A stretch of DNA of 64,000 bases, taken from positions 62,001 through 126,000 of the forward strand of contig NZ_LOCM01000033.1 in assembly GCF_002887775.1 (NCBI RefSeq), given 5' to 3'. The position numbers were made by a program, and so were the translations under genes. The notes beneath the pieces were generated by a model. That model made no database searches, was not told the origin of the DNA, and was given only the letters and a program-made list of their open reading frames with translations. Positions 1 to 8,678 of the stretch are shown piece by piece. The first letter of the stretch is position 1, and each line of letters opens with the position of its first letter. The stretch is from Streptococcus penaeicida. GTDB lineage: Bacteria > Bacillota > Bacilli > Lactobacillales > Streptococcaceae.

Positions 1-24
1 AGTTTCTTTTTCTTCTGTCATCAT
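1..24 (-). CDS. 5' end of a gene leaving the window, possibly anaerobic ribonucleotide reductase
   Basis: Only the first eight codons (MMTEEKET) are present. The ATG at 24 lies 8 nt from an AAGGAG; an ATG at 30 in the same frame is only 2 nt from it. A TATAAT box and two NrdR-like boxes lie directly upstream, so the gene is probably an NrdR target. The class III enzyme nrdD is the best guess from the boxes and from what I recall of pyogenic streptococcal gene order. The eight residues cannot identify the product. Confidence 0.4.
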
Positions 25-47
25 TTTCATTTCTCCTTACTTGGACT

Positions 48-75
48 ATTATATCACGACAAGAAAAAAAATCAA
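48..75 (-). promoter_or_regulatory. SigA-type promoter of the leftmost gene
   Basis: On the minus strand a TTGATT (-35, positions 75-70) is followed after 16 nt by TATAAT (-10, positions 53-48). The -35 lies inside the proximal NrdR-like box, so a repressor bound there would block RNA polymerase. Confidence 0.6.
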
Positions 76-117
76 TATCTTGTGTCAAGAAATTTGCTCA
101 AACACAACATATTGATT
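70..117 (-). promoter_or_regulatory. Pair of NrdR-like boxes
   Basis: Two 16-bp elements at 70-85 and 102-117 are inverted copies of each other with one mismatch (AATCAATATCTTGTGT and ACACAACATATTGATT on the + strand). They are 16 bp apart. NrdR, the general repressor of ribonucleotide reductase genes, binds paired 16-bp boxes with ACAC..ATAT character and 15-16 bp spacing, so size, pairing and spacing fit; the outer bases deviate from consensus. Confidence 0.55.
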
Positions 118-123
118 TTCAAC

Positions 124-1686
124 TTATTTTTGTTGATAGATATGAAAGCTTGTCGTATCAGCTCTATCTATCATTCGATAGTCACTTTTTAAATGTTTTT
201 TTAGATTTTTTGGTAAAGTCATCTTATCATTGACAATAATATAGCTAGCATTATTCTGTAAAAGCTCATCAACTAAAATGCGTTTGTTCTCAGCTTTTTT
301 CACATTAACAGACGGAGAAGCAAATTGGGAGGCTGTTTTTCGCTGACCCTCTAAATAAATTTGTGAGGTCTGATCCCAAACATATATTTTTTCAGATTTT
401 GCTACCTTTTTCTTCACAAAAGTAATAACAGACTCTCTATCCCTTACTAGAAGATTAAGCTCATGATAAGAATACATCGATAGCCCTAGTGACAAAATAA
501 TGACAACTAAAGGTAAATAATAATTCTTTTTAAAATAAAGGCTGATTAAAGTTAGAATGCCATATTTGCGTCTTCTTCCACGTCGATGACTATTTAATTT
601 TAAAGCATCAGCGTAATAATTAGCAAATGGAAATACTGTCAATAACAAAGCAAAAGGGAGTAAACCTAGTAAATGATAAGGGTAAAAGTCACCACTGAAT
701 GCAGCAAAAACAAAATAAGTGATTGTGACTGAAACTAATAACCACTTGATATAGTAGTCATTGTCTTGATATTTTGTTTTAAAGAAATAATAATAACCGT
801 TGAGGAAACCGAGACCAAATAGAAAGGCGAATTGAATGACTAGTGAAAGTAAAACTGGCAAATCTCCTACCCTAAAATAGGTGAATTGATAGGCAACGGC
901 CTGAGAAATATAGGGACCTAAAATCTGTAAATCAAGAATGAAATAACCAGCAGTGTAAAATACTAATGATAAACCCCAGATAATGGCTAATAATTGGTAA
1001 AAGCCACGAGCCAAGTGTTTTTGTTTTCGATTATAGATAATAATAGCAATGGCAACAAAGAGCCAAAAAACCAGCGTTTTAGGTTCTAAGAGCATTGACA
1101 TACCACCGGCCAAACCAAATAGAATAAAGGACTCATCCTTGGTTAATTCAGCAAAATATTTGGTTAAGAACCAAAGTGCCATTAAAAGGAAAGGCATGGC
1201 AAATTGGACTGGGTACATCCCACCAAATCCAAGCGTAGCCATAAACATAAATAATAATAAGGTAAAACTCAGTGATACCTTTCGATTGCCAACTATAAAA
1301 TGAACCAATTTATAGAAGTAAATACCTGACATATAAAATGCGATACCTTCAAAAATCAGTAACCAGAAGCTAGAACCCCAGAAATAACTTAAGGCAATCA
1401 AAACAAAATAGAGCATTCCCCCACTAGTGAAGACTTCACTATAAGGAATTTGTCCTTTTGCCAACATCATCCCGATATAAAGGTTTTGCGATTGCAAAGG
1501 ATTTGCAAAGTGTAGAAAAAAAGGATTAGCGACACTGAAAAAAGCTAGAAAAATACTAAAGCATAAAATATAGCCTTTATGTAAACTTGGTACTTTAGTT
1601 TCGTATTTTGTAGTATGAATTGTTGGGCCGTCATCCATTGGAATATCTGCTAAATCCGGCATATAATCATCAGTCATTTGACTCAC
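124..1686 (-). CDS. Polytopic membrane protein, GT-C-type glycosyltransferase-like
   Basis: A 520-residue protein with an N-terminal cytoplasmic tail of about 35 residues, then roughly ten to twelve hydrophobic segments to about residue 420 and a hydrophilic C-terminal domain. Around residues 68-95 it has the QNLYIGMMLAKGQIPY..VFTSGG.LYF pattern seen in ArnT/PMT-like membrane glycosyltransferases that use polyprenyl-linked sugars. The tail contains YVWDQTSQIYLEGQR and SYIIVND, also typical of that group. The start is GTG at 1686: an AAGGAG lies 7 nt upstream, whereas the first ATG (1677) is too far. The substrate is unknown. Confidence 0.75.
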   Translation of the reverse strand: MSQMTDDYMPDLADIPMDDGPTIHTTKYETKVPSLHKGYILCFSIFLAFFSVANPFFLHFANPLQSQNLYIGMMLAKGQIPYSEVFTSGGMLYFVLIALSYFWGSSFWLLIFEGIAFYMSGIYFYKLVHFIVGNRKVSLSFTLLLFMFMATLGFGGMYPVQFAMPFLLMALWFLTKYFAELTKDESFILFGLAGGMSMLLEPKTLVFWLFVAIAIIIYNRKQKHLARGFYQLLAIIWGLSLVFYTAGYFILDLQILGPYISQAVAYQFTYFRVGDLPVLLSLVIQFAFLFGLGFLNGYYYFFKTKYQDNDYYIKWLLVSVTITYFVFAAFSGDFYPYHLLGLLPFALLLTVFPFANYYADALKLNSHRRGRRRKYGILTLISLYFKKNYYLPLVVIILSLGLSMYSYHELNLLVRDRESVITFVKKKVAKSEKIYVWDQTSQIYLEGQRKTASQFASPSVNVKKAENKRILVDELLQNNASYIIVNDKMTLPKNLKKHLKSDYRMIDRADTTSFHIYQQK

Positions 1687-1751
1687 TTATCTTCTCCTTG
1701 AAATGTCATACAACAAGTATATCAGATTAATGGCCATAGTCAATTTCAGAT

Positions 1752-1808
1752 CCCAAATTGTAAAAATTCTAGCCCAAATTGTAAAAATTCTAGCCCAAAA
1801 TGATAAAA
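1752..1808. repeat. 21-bp tandem repeat, about 2.5 copies
   Basis: The unit cccaaattgtaaaaattcta(g) occurs at 1752-1772 and 1773-1793 and is followed by a degenerate third start (cccaaaatgataaaaa). It lies between the terminator of the DUF1292 gene and the ribosome-binding site of the membrane-protein gene. Confidence 0.85.
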
Positions 1809-1814
1809 AGGAAA

Positions 1815-1840
1815 ACAAAAAAAGACCCCTCAGGGCCTTC
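1815..1840 (-). terminator. Intrinsic terminator of the ireB-ruvX-DUF1292 unit
   Basis: The minus strand has AGGCCC-TGA-GGGGTCT followed by seven T. It lies immediately after the DUF1292 stop codon. Confidence 0.8.
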
Positions 1841-1842
1841 TA

Positions 1843-2154
1843 TTATTCTTCGTCTAAAAAGCTATTGAAAACTTCTTCAATCATATCCCATTCAGCATCT
1901 GAATCTTCAGGAATTGGTTGTAAATCGCCTTCAGTACCATCTTCATTTTCAGTAAATGAGTAAGCCTGAATTTCAATTTCACCAGATTCATCTTCTTCAG
2001 AACCAGCTGGTACTAAAAGAACATAGTTTTTACCAAATTCTTCTTTACCATCAATAGTTAATAGGATTTCAAATAATGATTCATTACCTTGTTCATCAAC
2101 AAGCGTAATAACTTCATGTTCGTGATCATGATCGTGGTCGTGATTATGTGCCAT
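1843..2154 (-). CDS. DUF1292 family protein
   Basis: A 103-residue, very acidic protein starting with an unusual His-Asp repeat (residues 3-14, [11 protein letters not shown]), which could bind metal. The DUF1292 core follows ([19 protein letters not shown] ... YVLLVPAG). The family is common in Firmicutes and has no established function. It sits 10 nt after ruvX and ends in an intrinsic terminator, completing the ireB-ruvX-DUF1292 operon that is conserved in Firmicutes. Confidence 0.9.
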   Translation of the reverse strand: MAHNHDHDHDHEHEVITLVDEQGNESLFEILLTIDGKEEFGKNYVLLVPAGSEEDESGEIEIQAYSFTENEDGTEGDLQPIPEDSDAEWDMIEEVFNSFLDEE

Positions 2155-2164
2155 TTTTTTCTCC

Positions 2165-2584
2165 TTAGTAGGTTCTATCTAAATAATTTTGTAAAATAAG
2201 CTGTGCAGCTAGTTTATCAATAACTTTTTTGCGTTTCCCGCGACTAACATCCGCTTGTTCAATCAACATTCTTTCTGCTTGAACAGTAGTTAGACGTTCA
2301 TCCTGATATTCCACAGGAATCTTAAAAAGTTCTTCTATTTTTTGGCCATAAGCCTGACTAGCTTCTACTCGGGGACCACTTGTATTATTCATATTTTTAG
2401 GTAAGCCAACAACAAATCGATCTACCTTATACTGTTCTACAAGTTCTCCCAAGCGATCGAATCCGAAAATTTCTTTCTCTTCGTCAATCTTAATAATTTC
2501 AAGTCCTTGAGCAGTAAAACCTAGGGGGTCACTAATAGCAACTCCTACTGTTTTTGAACCTACGTCCAATCCCATTACTCTCAT
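2165..2584 (-). CDS. ruvX: Holliday junction resolvase-like / pre-16S rRNA nuclease RuvX (YqgF)
   Basis: 139 residues, the normal length for RuvX/YqgF. It shows the RNase H-like signature [17 protein letters not shown] near the N terminus (catalytic Asp7), [12 protein letters not shown] in the middle, and DERLTT followed by KKVIDKLAA at the C-terminal side, where the remaining acidic catalytic residues lie. Family members mature the 5' end of 16S rRNA and may act on Holliday junctions. The start overlaps the ireB stop by 4 nt (ATGA), so the two are translationally coupled. Confidence 0.95.
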   Translation of the reverse strand: MRVMGLDVGSKTVGVAISDPLGFTAQGLEIIKIDEEKEIFGFDRLGELVEQYKVDRFVVGLPKNMNNTSGPRVEASQAYGQKIEELFKIPVEYQDERLTTVQAERMLIEQADVSRGKRKKVIDKLAAQLILQNYLDRTY

Positions 2585-2850
2585 TTAACGTCGATACCAT
2601 TTCCTTGTAGATAATAACGAACGAGTTCTTCTACAATTTCATCACGTTCATATTTGCGAATTTGGTTTCGGGCATCATTATATCTTGGAACGTAAGCAGG
2701 GTCTCCACTTAATACATAACCAACGATTTGATTGATTGGATTGTAACCTTTTTCCTCTAATGAATGGTAGACAGCAGTTAAAGTTTCACTAATCTCTTTC
2801 TTATCTCCATCATCTAATTTAAAGCGGACTGTTTCGTCTGTAAATCCCAT
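2581..2850 (-). CDS. ireB: IreB family regulatory phosphoprotein (DUF965)
   Basis: 89 residues matching the family throughout ([51 protein letters not shown]). In Enterococcus faecalis IreB is phosphorylated by the Ser/Thr kinase IreK and restrains cephalosporin resistance. It is the first gene of the ireB-ruvX-DUF1292 unit, separated from spx by the spx terminator. Confidence 0.95.
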   Translation of the reverse strand: MGFTDETVRFKLDDGDKKEISETLTAVYHSLEEKGYNPINQIVGYVLSGDPAYVPRYNDARNQIRKYERDEIVEELVRYYLQGNGIDVK

Positions 2851-2934
2851 ACTGACACCTTCTTTCTAAACTAAGTGCTATGATTTATTATAGCTTATTT
2901 TTAGAAATTTAACAAGAAATCTAGTTATGAGACA

Positions 2935-2962
2935 AGAAAAAAAGCTCTAAGAAGAGCTTTTT
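2935..2962 (-). terminator. Intrinsic terminator of spx
   Basis: The minus strand reads AAGCTCT-TCT-TAGAGCTT followed by a run of T. It overlaps the spx stop region. Confidence 0.85.
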
Positions 2963-3361
2963 TTACAAGGCTGCACGCAAGCGTGCCTCCGTATTTTCGA
3001 TGTTACGTATAGAGCGAGGTAAGAAAGCTCTAATGTCATCTTCCTTATAACCAACTTGTAATCGTTTATCATCAATTAAAATAGGACTTTTAAGAATACG
3101 AGGATTGTCCTGGATTAAGTCGATGACTTCACTCACACTCAATTCTTCAATATTGCAATTTAATGCCTTAGCATAACGGTTTTTAGAAGAGACAATGCTC
3201 TCTACACCATTTTCTGTTTTTGATAGAATTGCTAAAATTTCTTCTTTTGTTAAAGGTTCTTTTCCTAAGTTCTGTTCTTTATATGGGAGCTTGTGGCCAT
3301 TTAACCATGTTTTCGCCTTTTTGCAGCTCGTACAACTTGAAATCGTATAAATTTTAATCAT
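2963..3361 (-). CDS. spx: Spx/ArsC family transcriptional regulator
   Basis: 132 residues starting MIKIYTISSCTSCKKAK. The thioredoxin-fold CXXC redox switch (CTSC) sits at residues 10-13 and SPILIDDKRLQVGY is near the C terminus. Spx binds the alpha C-terminal domain of RNA polymerase and redirects it under thiol and cell-wall stress. The frame is open 15 codons further upstream (to 3406), but those residues are not Spx-like; the ATG at 3361 gives the family length, although its ribosome-binding site (GTGAG) is weak. It lies downstream of recA, separated by a terminator and a 330-bp gap. Confidence 0.92.
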   Translation of the reverse strand: MIKIYTISSCTSCKKAKTWLNGHKLPYKEQNLGKEPLTKEEILAILSKTENGVESIVSSKNRYAKALNCNIEELSVSEVIDLIQDNPRILKSPILIDDKRLQVGYKEDDIRAFLPRSIRNIENTEARLRAAL

Positions 3362-3423
3362 GTTGTTGTTCTCACTTTCTATTTCGTGATATGATAATTG
3401 TAACATAGTTAGAAATCATGAAC

Positions 3424-3447
3424 ATAGGTCTTTGGACCTATTTTTTT
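3424..3447. other. Perfect hairpin upstream of spx
   Basis: ATAGGTC-TTTG-GACCTAT is followed on the + strand by seven T, the form of a + strand terminator, although no + strand gene lies upstream. On the minus strand the same hairpin would sit in the spx leader about 63 nt before the start. The rest of the recA-spx gap (3448-3665) shows no gene. Confidence 0.6.
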
Positions 3448-3668
3448 GCTCTTTTTTAGTTAATTTACCCAATTTTTTGTGATTTTTCTCCCATTGTAAC
3501 AGGCTTGTAATCGCTTTTACACAATTTTTAAACTTCTCCGATCGAAGACCCCCAAACTCCAATACCGACTATAAATCACATGTCTTTATGGTCATCTCCT
3601 CCAATTATTTCTCCGTCAATTAGTAGCAATCTGAGAAAGTAAACTTAGATACTTGGACATAGAACACA

Positions 3669-3692
3669 AAAAAAGACCCTTAGGTCTTTTTT
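3669..3692 (-). terminator. Intrinsic terminator of recA
   Basis: The minus strand has AAAAAGACC-TAAG-GGTCTTTTT directly after the recA stop. Confidence 0.85.
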
Positions 3693-3693
3693 A

Positions 3694-4830
3694 TTAATCT
3701 TCAATTTCGATGGCATCATCTAAATCTAGAACAAGCTCATCTGCTTCTACCTCAGCAGGTGAATCTAATACTTCCTCTGTCTCATCTTCCAACAAGCCTA
3801 CTTTGACACGGACTTTATGGTCGATTTCTTCAAAGATTTCAGGATTATCTGCTAAGAATTTTTTAGCATTTTCAGAACCTTGACCGATTTTCTCACCATT
3901 GTATGAGAACCAAGCTCCTGCCTTTTGAATCACATCTAAATCAGATGCAATTTTAATAAGTTCACCTGTACGTGAAATTCCTTCACCATACATGATTTCA
4001 ACTTCTGCAACTTTGAATGGAGGAGCAACTTTGTTTTTAACAACTTTGATTTTTGTTTCCTTACCAATATTGCTATCTTTTTGATCGCCAGTACCTTTAA
4101 TTTGTGTATTTCCACGAACATCTAAACGGACTGAAGCGTAGAATTTCAAAGCACGACCACCAGGTGTTGTTTCAGGATTACCAAACATAACCCCAACTTT
4201 TTCACGCAATTGGTTAATGAAAATAGCAATTGTTTTTGTTTTATTGATTGAAGCCGATAGTTTACGCATGGCTTGACTCATCATACGTGCTTGCAAACCA
4301 ACGTGACTATCACCGATATCCCCATCAATTTCAGCACGAGGTACTAAGGCTGCAACAGAGTCCACAACAACTAGGTCAACGGCACCTGAATCAATCAATT
4401 TACCAGCAATCTCAAGACCTTGTTCACCTGAATCTGGTTGAGAAAGAAGTAATTCATCAATATTAACGCCAAGTGAAGCTGCATAAGCAGGATCTAAAGC
4501 ATGCTCAGCATCGATAAAGGCAGCAATGCCTCCTTCTTTTTGTGCTTGAGCAACAGCATGTAGTGCAACGGTTGTTTTACCAGAAGATTCTGGTCCGTAG
4601 ATTTCGATAATGCGTCCTTTCGGATAACCTCCAGCACCTAAAGCAATATCTAGAGCAAGGCTTCCTGAACTCATAACTTGTACTTTCTGCTCAGCTCTTT
4701 CACCAAGACGCATAACAGCACCTTTACCAAAATCTTTTTCAATATTCTTTAAGGCATCGTCTAAAGCTTTGCGACGATCATCGCCAAACTTTTTAGTGAT
4801 TTCTTCTGTTTTTTTAACTTTTTTTGCCAA
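3694..4830 (-). CDS. recA: Recombinase RecA
   Basis: 378 residues, the usual streptococcal length. It has Walker [10 protein letters not shown], the Walker B region [10 protein letters not shown], loop regions ([22 protein letters not shown]) and the acidic C-terminal tail ending DAIEIED. RecA forms the filament for strand exchange and for activating self-cleaving repressors. The start is chosen as TTG at 4830: it gives [15 protein letters not shown] like other streptococcal RecAs and has AGAGGAG 6 nt upstream. The ATG at 4848 in the same frame would place that Shine-Dalgarno sequence inside the gene. It follows cinA in the same direction, as in other streptococci, where the two are co-induced in competence. 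Confidence 0.96.
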   Translation of the reverse strand: MAKKVKKTEEITKKFGDDRRKALDDALKNIEKDFGKGAVMRLGERAEQKVQVMSSGSLALDIALGAGGYPKGRIIEIYGPESSGKTTVALHAVAQAQKEGGIAAFIDAEHALDPAYAASLGVNIDELLLSQPDSGEQGLEIAGKLIDSGAVDLVVVDSVAALVPRAEIDGDIGDSHVGLQARMMSQAMRKLSASINKTKTIAIFINQLREKVGVMFGNPETTPGGRALKFYASVRLDVRGNTQIKGTGDQKDSNIGKETKIKVVKNKVAPPFKVAEVEIMYGEGISRTGELIKIASDLDVIQKAGAWFSYNGEKIGQGSENAKKFLADNPEIFEEIDHKVRVKVGLLEDETEEVLDSPAEVEADELVLDLDDAIEIED

Positions 4831-4919
4831 TTCTTTCTCCTCTTTCATTGGAAGTTAAATCATAATGATTTTTATGATAAAAAGCTCCCAGACTTATGTT
4901 ATTATATCAAATTACAACT

Positions 4920-6173
4920 TTATAATAAAGTTTTTCGGACCAAATTGAATGCATGCATCATTGCGATATAACGAATGTCTGACCGACTTCTTCCACCAAT
5001 TGATACTTGTATGGATTCTGTTTTTTCGGTAGTTGAAATACCAATATAAACCGTTCCAGCTGGATGTCCTTCTAATTCACCTGGACCCGCAACTCCTGTT
5101 AAGCCAACACCAATATCAGATTGCGTTAACTGACGTGATTTCAGAGCCATTTGCTGAGCGGTAAAGTGACTGACAACGCCATGCTCTTGTAAATCGGCAA
5201 GAGGTATTCCTAACATTCTTGTTTTTTCTTCTATGCTATAGGTAACATAACCACCCTTAAATAGTTGAGATGAACCTGAAAAATCAGCAAGCTTCGCTTG
5301 AAACATACCAGCCGTTAAACTTTCAGCCGCACTTATTGTCAATTTTCTATTAAGGATGTTTTCGAAGACAACTTTTGCAAGGCTATTGTCTTCACCATAT
5401 CCATACATGTACTCTGATAAAGGCGTCTTATCTAAACTCCTTACAGAGAGTAATTCTTTTTCAAGAGAATCTAATTTTTCATTAGCCTCTTGCTCACTAT
5501 TGGATTTAGTGGATAGGCGTAAAGTAACTTCTCCAGTTTTTGCATAAGGAGCAATCGTCGGGTCAGTTTGATCCTTGATATATTCCGATAGAACTGTTAC
5601 TAACTGACTCTCACCGATACCAAAAAATCTTAAGACTTTAGAATAAAGGATTTCATTTCCTTTACTTAGCAAAGGAACTAAATGCTTAGTTACCATGGGT
5701 TTTAATTCACTAGGTGGCCCTGGCAAGACAACATAAGTCTTTTCCCCATCTACTAATAATCCCCCAACAGCAAGACCTGTAATATTTTGAATAGGAATTG
5801 AACCTTCGATTATCTGCGCTTGTCTTTCATTGTTGGGTGTTCTCGAAGTCTTAGACCGCGAAGCAAAAAATTGATCCAGTTTATCCTTTGCTTGCTGATC
5901 AAAGACGAGTGATTTTCCTAAAAATTTAGCTAAGGTTTGTTTGGTCAAGTCATCTTCTGTAGGTCCAAGACCACCCGTCAGAATAATTAATTCACTCCTT
6001 TTACTAGCAGTATCAATAACTTCTAGTAATCTCTTTTCATTATCACCTACTGCTGTTTGATAATAAACATCAACTCCAATCTCAGCCATCTTTTCTGAAA
6101 TAAACTGTGCATTTGTATTGACAATTTGTCCGGTTAGAATTTCCGTTCCAACAGCAATTATTTCAGCATTCAT
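4920..6173 (-). CDS. cinA: Competence/damage-inducible protein CinA
   Basis: 417 residues in two parts. The N-terminal MoaB/MogA-like domain starts [21 protein letters not shown] and contains [13 protein letters not shown]. The C-terminal PncC-like nicotinamide-nucleotide amidase domain has [25 protein letters not shown] and VGLTGVAGP. In streptococci CinA is made with RecA in competent cells. AGGTGG precedes the ATG. A ComX-type cin-box lies 18 nt upstream, which agrees with late-competence control of cinA-recA. Confidence 0.95.
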   Translation of the reverse strand: MNAEIIAVGTEILTGQIVNTNAQFISEKMAEIGVDVYYQTAVGDNEKRLLEVIDTASKRSELIILTGGLGPTEDDLTKQTLAKFLGKSLVFDQQAKDKLDQFFASRSKTSRTPNNERQAQIIEGSIPIQNITGLAVGGLLVDGEKTYVVLPGPPSELKPMVTKHLVPLLSKGNEILYSKVLRFFGIGESQLVTVLSEYIKDQTDPTIAPYAKTGEVTLRLSTKSNSEQEANEKLDSLEKELLSVRSLDKTPLSEYMYGYGEDNSLAKVVFENILNRKLTISAAESLTAGMFQAKLADFSGSSQLFKGGYVTYSIEEKTRMLGIPLADLQEHGVVSHFTAQQMALKSRQLTQSDIGVGLTGVAGPGELEGHPAGTVYIGISTTEKTESIQVSIGGRSRSDIRYIAMMHAFNLVRKTLL

Positions 6174-6190
6174 TTAACCACCTACTTAAT

Positions 6191-6198
6191 CATTCGTA
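6191..6198 (-). promoter_or_regulatory. cin-box (ComX/SigX promoter element) of cinA-recA
   Basis: The minus strand reads TACGAATG, one mismatch from the streptococcal cin-box TACGAATA. A T/A-rich stretch lies immediately upstream, as expected for SigX promoters. Position relative to cinA fits a late-competence promoter. Confidence 0.7.
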
Positions 6199-6294
6199 AT
6201 TTTATTTCATTTTATCATAAAAAATCTAAAACCATTTATTAATTATAGCCGAAAACAAGAAAATAGTAAAGTTATAACTTTACTATTTTGTCAT

Positions 6295-6848
6295 TTATTT
6301 AAAACTACATGTACTTTCATGATCATTTACCATTCCTGAGGCTTGCATAAAGGAGTAAATAGTAGTTGGTCCTAAGAATTTAAAGCCTCGTTTTTTCAAG
6401 TCTTTAGCTAAGGCTACTGATAGATCGGTTTGGGCAGGAACTGGATGCTGCAGGTCGACCAGGTTGTTGATGGACTCACCACCAACAAAGCCCCAGAGAT
6501 AGTCTGAGAAAGATAGACCTGCTTCCTGCATTTTTAGCAGGGCTTGTGCGTTGTTGACGGTTGCTGCCAACTTCAATCGATGGCGGATTATGCTTGATTC
6601 TGTAAGGCGTCAGCCATTTCGTCTTCGGTGAACTGAGCCACTTTAGCAATCTCATAGTTGTGGAAAACCTGATTGAAAGCAGGGCGTTTTCGCAAAACAG
6701 TCAGCCATGAAAGGCCTGACTGATAGGATTCTAAGCAGAGAAGTTCGAAGAGCTTTTGATCATCATATATGGGCTTGCCCCATTCCTTGTCGTGATAGTC
6801 GCAATAGAGTTGGTTATCCACAGGTACCCATGCACAGCGTTTTGTCAT
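6295..6848 (-). pseudogene. tag: DNA-3-methyladenine glycosylase I, interrupted by one missing base
   Basis: The first part (6848-6588) gives MTKRCAWVPVDNQLYCDYHD...EWG, including the zinc Cys near residue 5, and runs off at ADALQNQA. The second part continues in the next frame (AIIRHRLKLAATVNNAQALLKMQ ... NDHESTC) with the remaining zinc His and Cys. One added base near 6587 restores about 184 residues, the family length. Tag removes 3-methyladenine from DNA. It lies 3 nt after ruvA. As given it is broken; a base-calling error is likelier than a true mutation because neighbours show the same lesion. Confidence 0.85.
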
Positions 6849-6851
6849 ATG

Positions 6852-7444
6852 TTACCCCTTCATCAACATTTTAAGGGCTGACTTGATGTACTGCTCAGCC
6901 GTTTCGTCGGTACCTTCAAAGAATGCTCGAATTTTCTTAAGCTCTGTTGCTTTATAGCCGAGCGCCAATAGTGCCTCAATGGCTTCATCAAGTTGCTGAT
7001 TTGCAGATGATTGGCTTTGGCTCTGCTTCTGAGCATTTGCGGGTGCTTCCACAAACTTGCCGGCTAAGTCAAGAATCATTTGCTGTGCCGTCTTCTTACC
7101 AATTTTAGGGAACTTCATCAAGTACTTAATGTCACTATTATCAATGGCAGTAACAAGCCTTGGTTATCATCAACTGCAACAATCGCTAAGGCTGTCATTG
7201 GGCCAATTCCTGAAACCGAAATCAGTTTTAAAAAGACATCCTTTTCATCTTCGGTATGGAAACCAAATAATAGGTGGGCATCCTCCCGGATAACTTGATG
7301 CAGATAAATGGTCACATTTTGGTTGACACTTTCTGTAAAACTATAGGGATTGGCAACATAGATAATATATCCTAAGCCACTTGTCTCAACGACAATATAT
7401 TTGGCAGTAATTTTTGTTAACTGGCCTTTTATGTAATCAAACAT
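6852..7444 (-). pseudogene. ruvA: Holliday junction helicase subunit RuvA, interrupted by one missing base
   Basis: The N-terminal OB-fold part ([20 protein letters not shown]) and first HhH motif ([20 protein letters not shown]) are in one frame. The rest ([21 protein letters not shown] and the C-terminal RuvB-binding domain, [14 protein letters not shown]) is one frame off. Adding one base near 7155 (GGCTTG-GTTACT) gives the expected [23 protein letters not shown] and a 197-residue protein, the family size. RuvA clamps the Holliday junction for RuvB. The gene overlaps nothing and sits between the MFS gene and tag. Confidence 0.9.
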
Positions 7445-7445
7445 G

Positions 7446-8668
7446 TTATACCTTTGCTTTCTGTTTTGCTGCTAAAATGATTAGATTCATTCCCATAATA
7501 GCAATAATTAAGAAGACGATTTGAACGCCTAGTAATCCTGTAAAATGACTCAAAGAAACGATTAAGCCCGCTAAGATTGCTCCCAAAGGCTGGGCCATTG
7601 AAATAAATCCGGTATAAGAACCAATTTTAGATTGATCCATCATATCTGCTCGCAAGACCTGGCTTGTTGGAACATTAATCATTTCACCAATCGTAAATAG
7701 AACAACTGCTATCACAATCCCCCAAAAATGACTTAGTGAAAAGGCTAAAAACATTCCTAAGGTAAAGAGGGTCGTTCCGATCACGAACTGCCTCATAAGG
7801 GGCCATTTTTCTGTTAATTTGTTGGTTAGGGACATTAAAGTGACTATCAATACAGTATTGATAAATACCATGATTGACAACATTTTTGCACTGGTTATGG
7901 TATACCCCAAAAGTTCTATTTGCTCAAATGCCAGCTTTAGATGGACGGGAACATAATTATCCATTTGTAGCCAAATACTTGAAGAAAGGATAGAACCTAA
8001 GGTAAAGAGGAGAAAAGCCCTATCTACGAGAACTTCTTTATAGTTGCCAAAAGTTCCTTTTAGCCCCAAGCTATGGCTAAAGTTGTCATCGTCAGGTCTC
8101 GTTTCATCAAAATAGCGATAGGCGATATAAAAACAAATAATATTGGCAATTAAAAGGGATATCAATAATTCTAAAAAGTAATGGTCATAGAAAAGACCTG
8201 AAATTCCTGCACCAAACATGACAGCAATATTGATAAACCAATAATTAATGGTATAAACGAATTTACGATTGCTCAAATCCGTTAGATCAATCAACATGGC
8301 TTCGTAAGCTGGGGCGTAAAAGCTAGAAGCTAATTCTACTAGCAATATGCCAAGAAACATGACTGTTGGCAAGACGTGGCCGGGAAGATTGGCAATAATG
8401 GTTAGGAGCCAACCTAAGGTTGAGCCAATTGAACCGTAGATGACCACCTTTTTCCGGCCAATGGCGTCGGATAAATGACCGCCATAAAGCTTCCAAAGAA
8501 GCCGGCTAAACTGGTCACCATCATCAAAATCCCTGTCCAAAAGGTCCCAAAATAACTGGTGTAGTACATGGCCATGAAAGGGAAAATGCTTGAACCCAAG
8601 GTAATGGTCACAAAACGGACCAGTTGCCTGATTTGTATTTGCTTAGATAAGTTAAAAAACTCTTTCAT
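7446..8668 (-). pseudogene. LmrP-type MFS multidrug transporter, interrupted by one missing base
   Basis: The upstream part (8668-about 8488) encodes MKEFFNLSKQIQIRQLVRF.. with the first two membrane segments up to AGFFGSF. The remainder is in another frame beginning YGGHLSDAIGRKKVVI, the MFS loop 2-3 motif, with about ten more segments. Adding one T in the run near 8488 joins SF to YGGHLSD and gives 407 residues, close to LmrP (408). The context between mutL and ruvA matches the LmrP-like gene of other streptococci. Substrate specificity cannot be read from the sequence. Confidence 0.85.
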
Positions 8669-8678
8669 GACTTCCTTT

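Noticed and set aside
1703..1963. 86-residue plus-strand frame
   Set aside because: It crosses the tandem repeat, the DUF1292 terminator and the antisense strand of DUF1292, with no family similarity.
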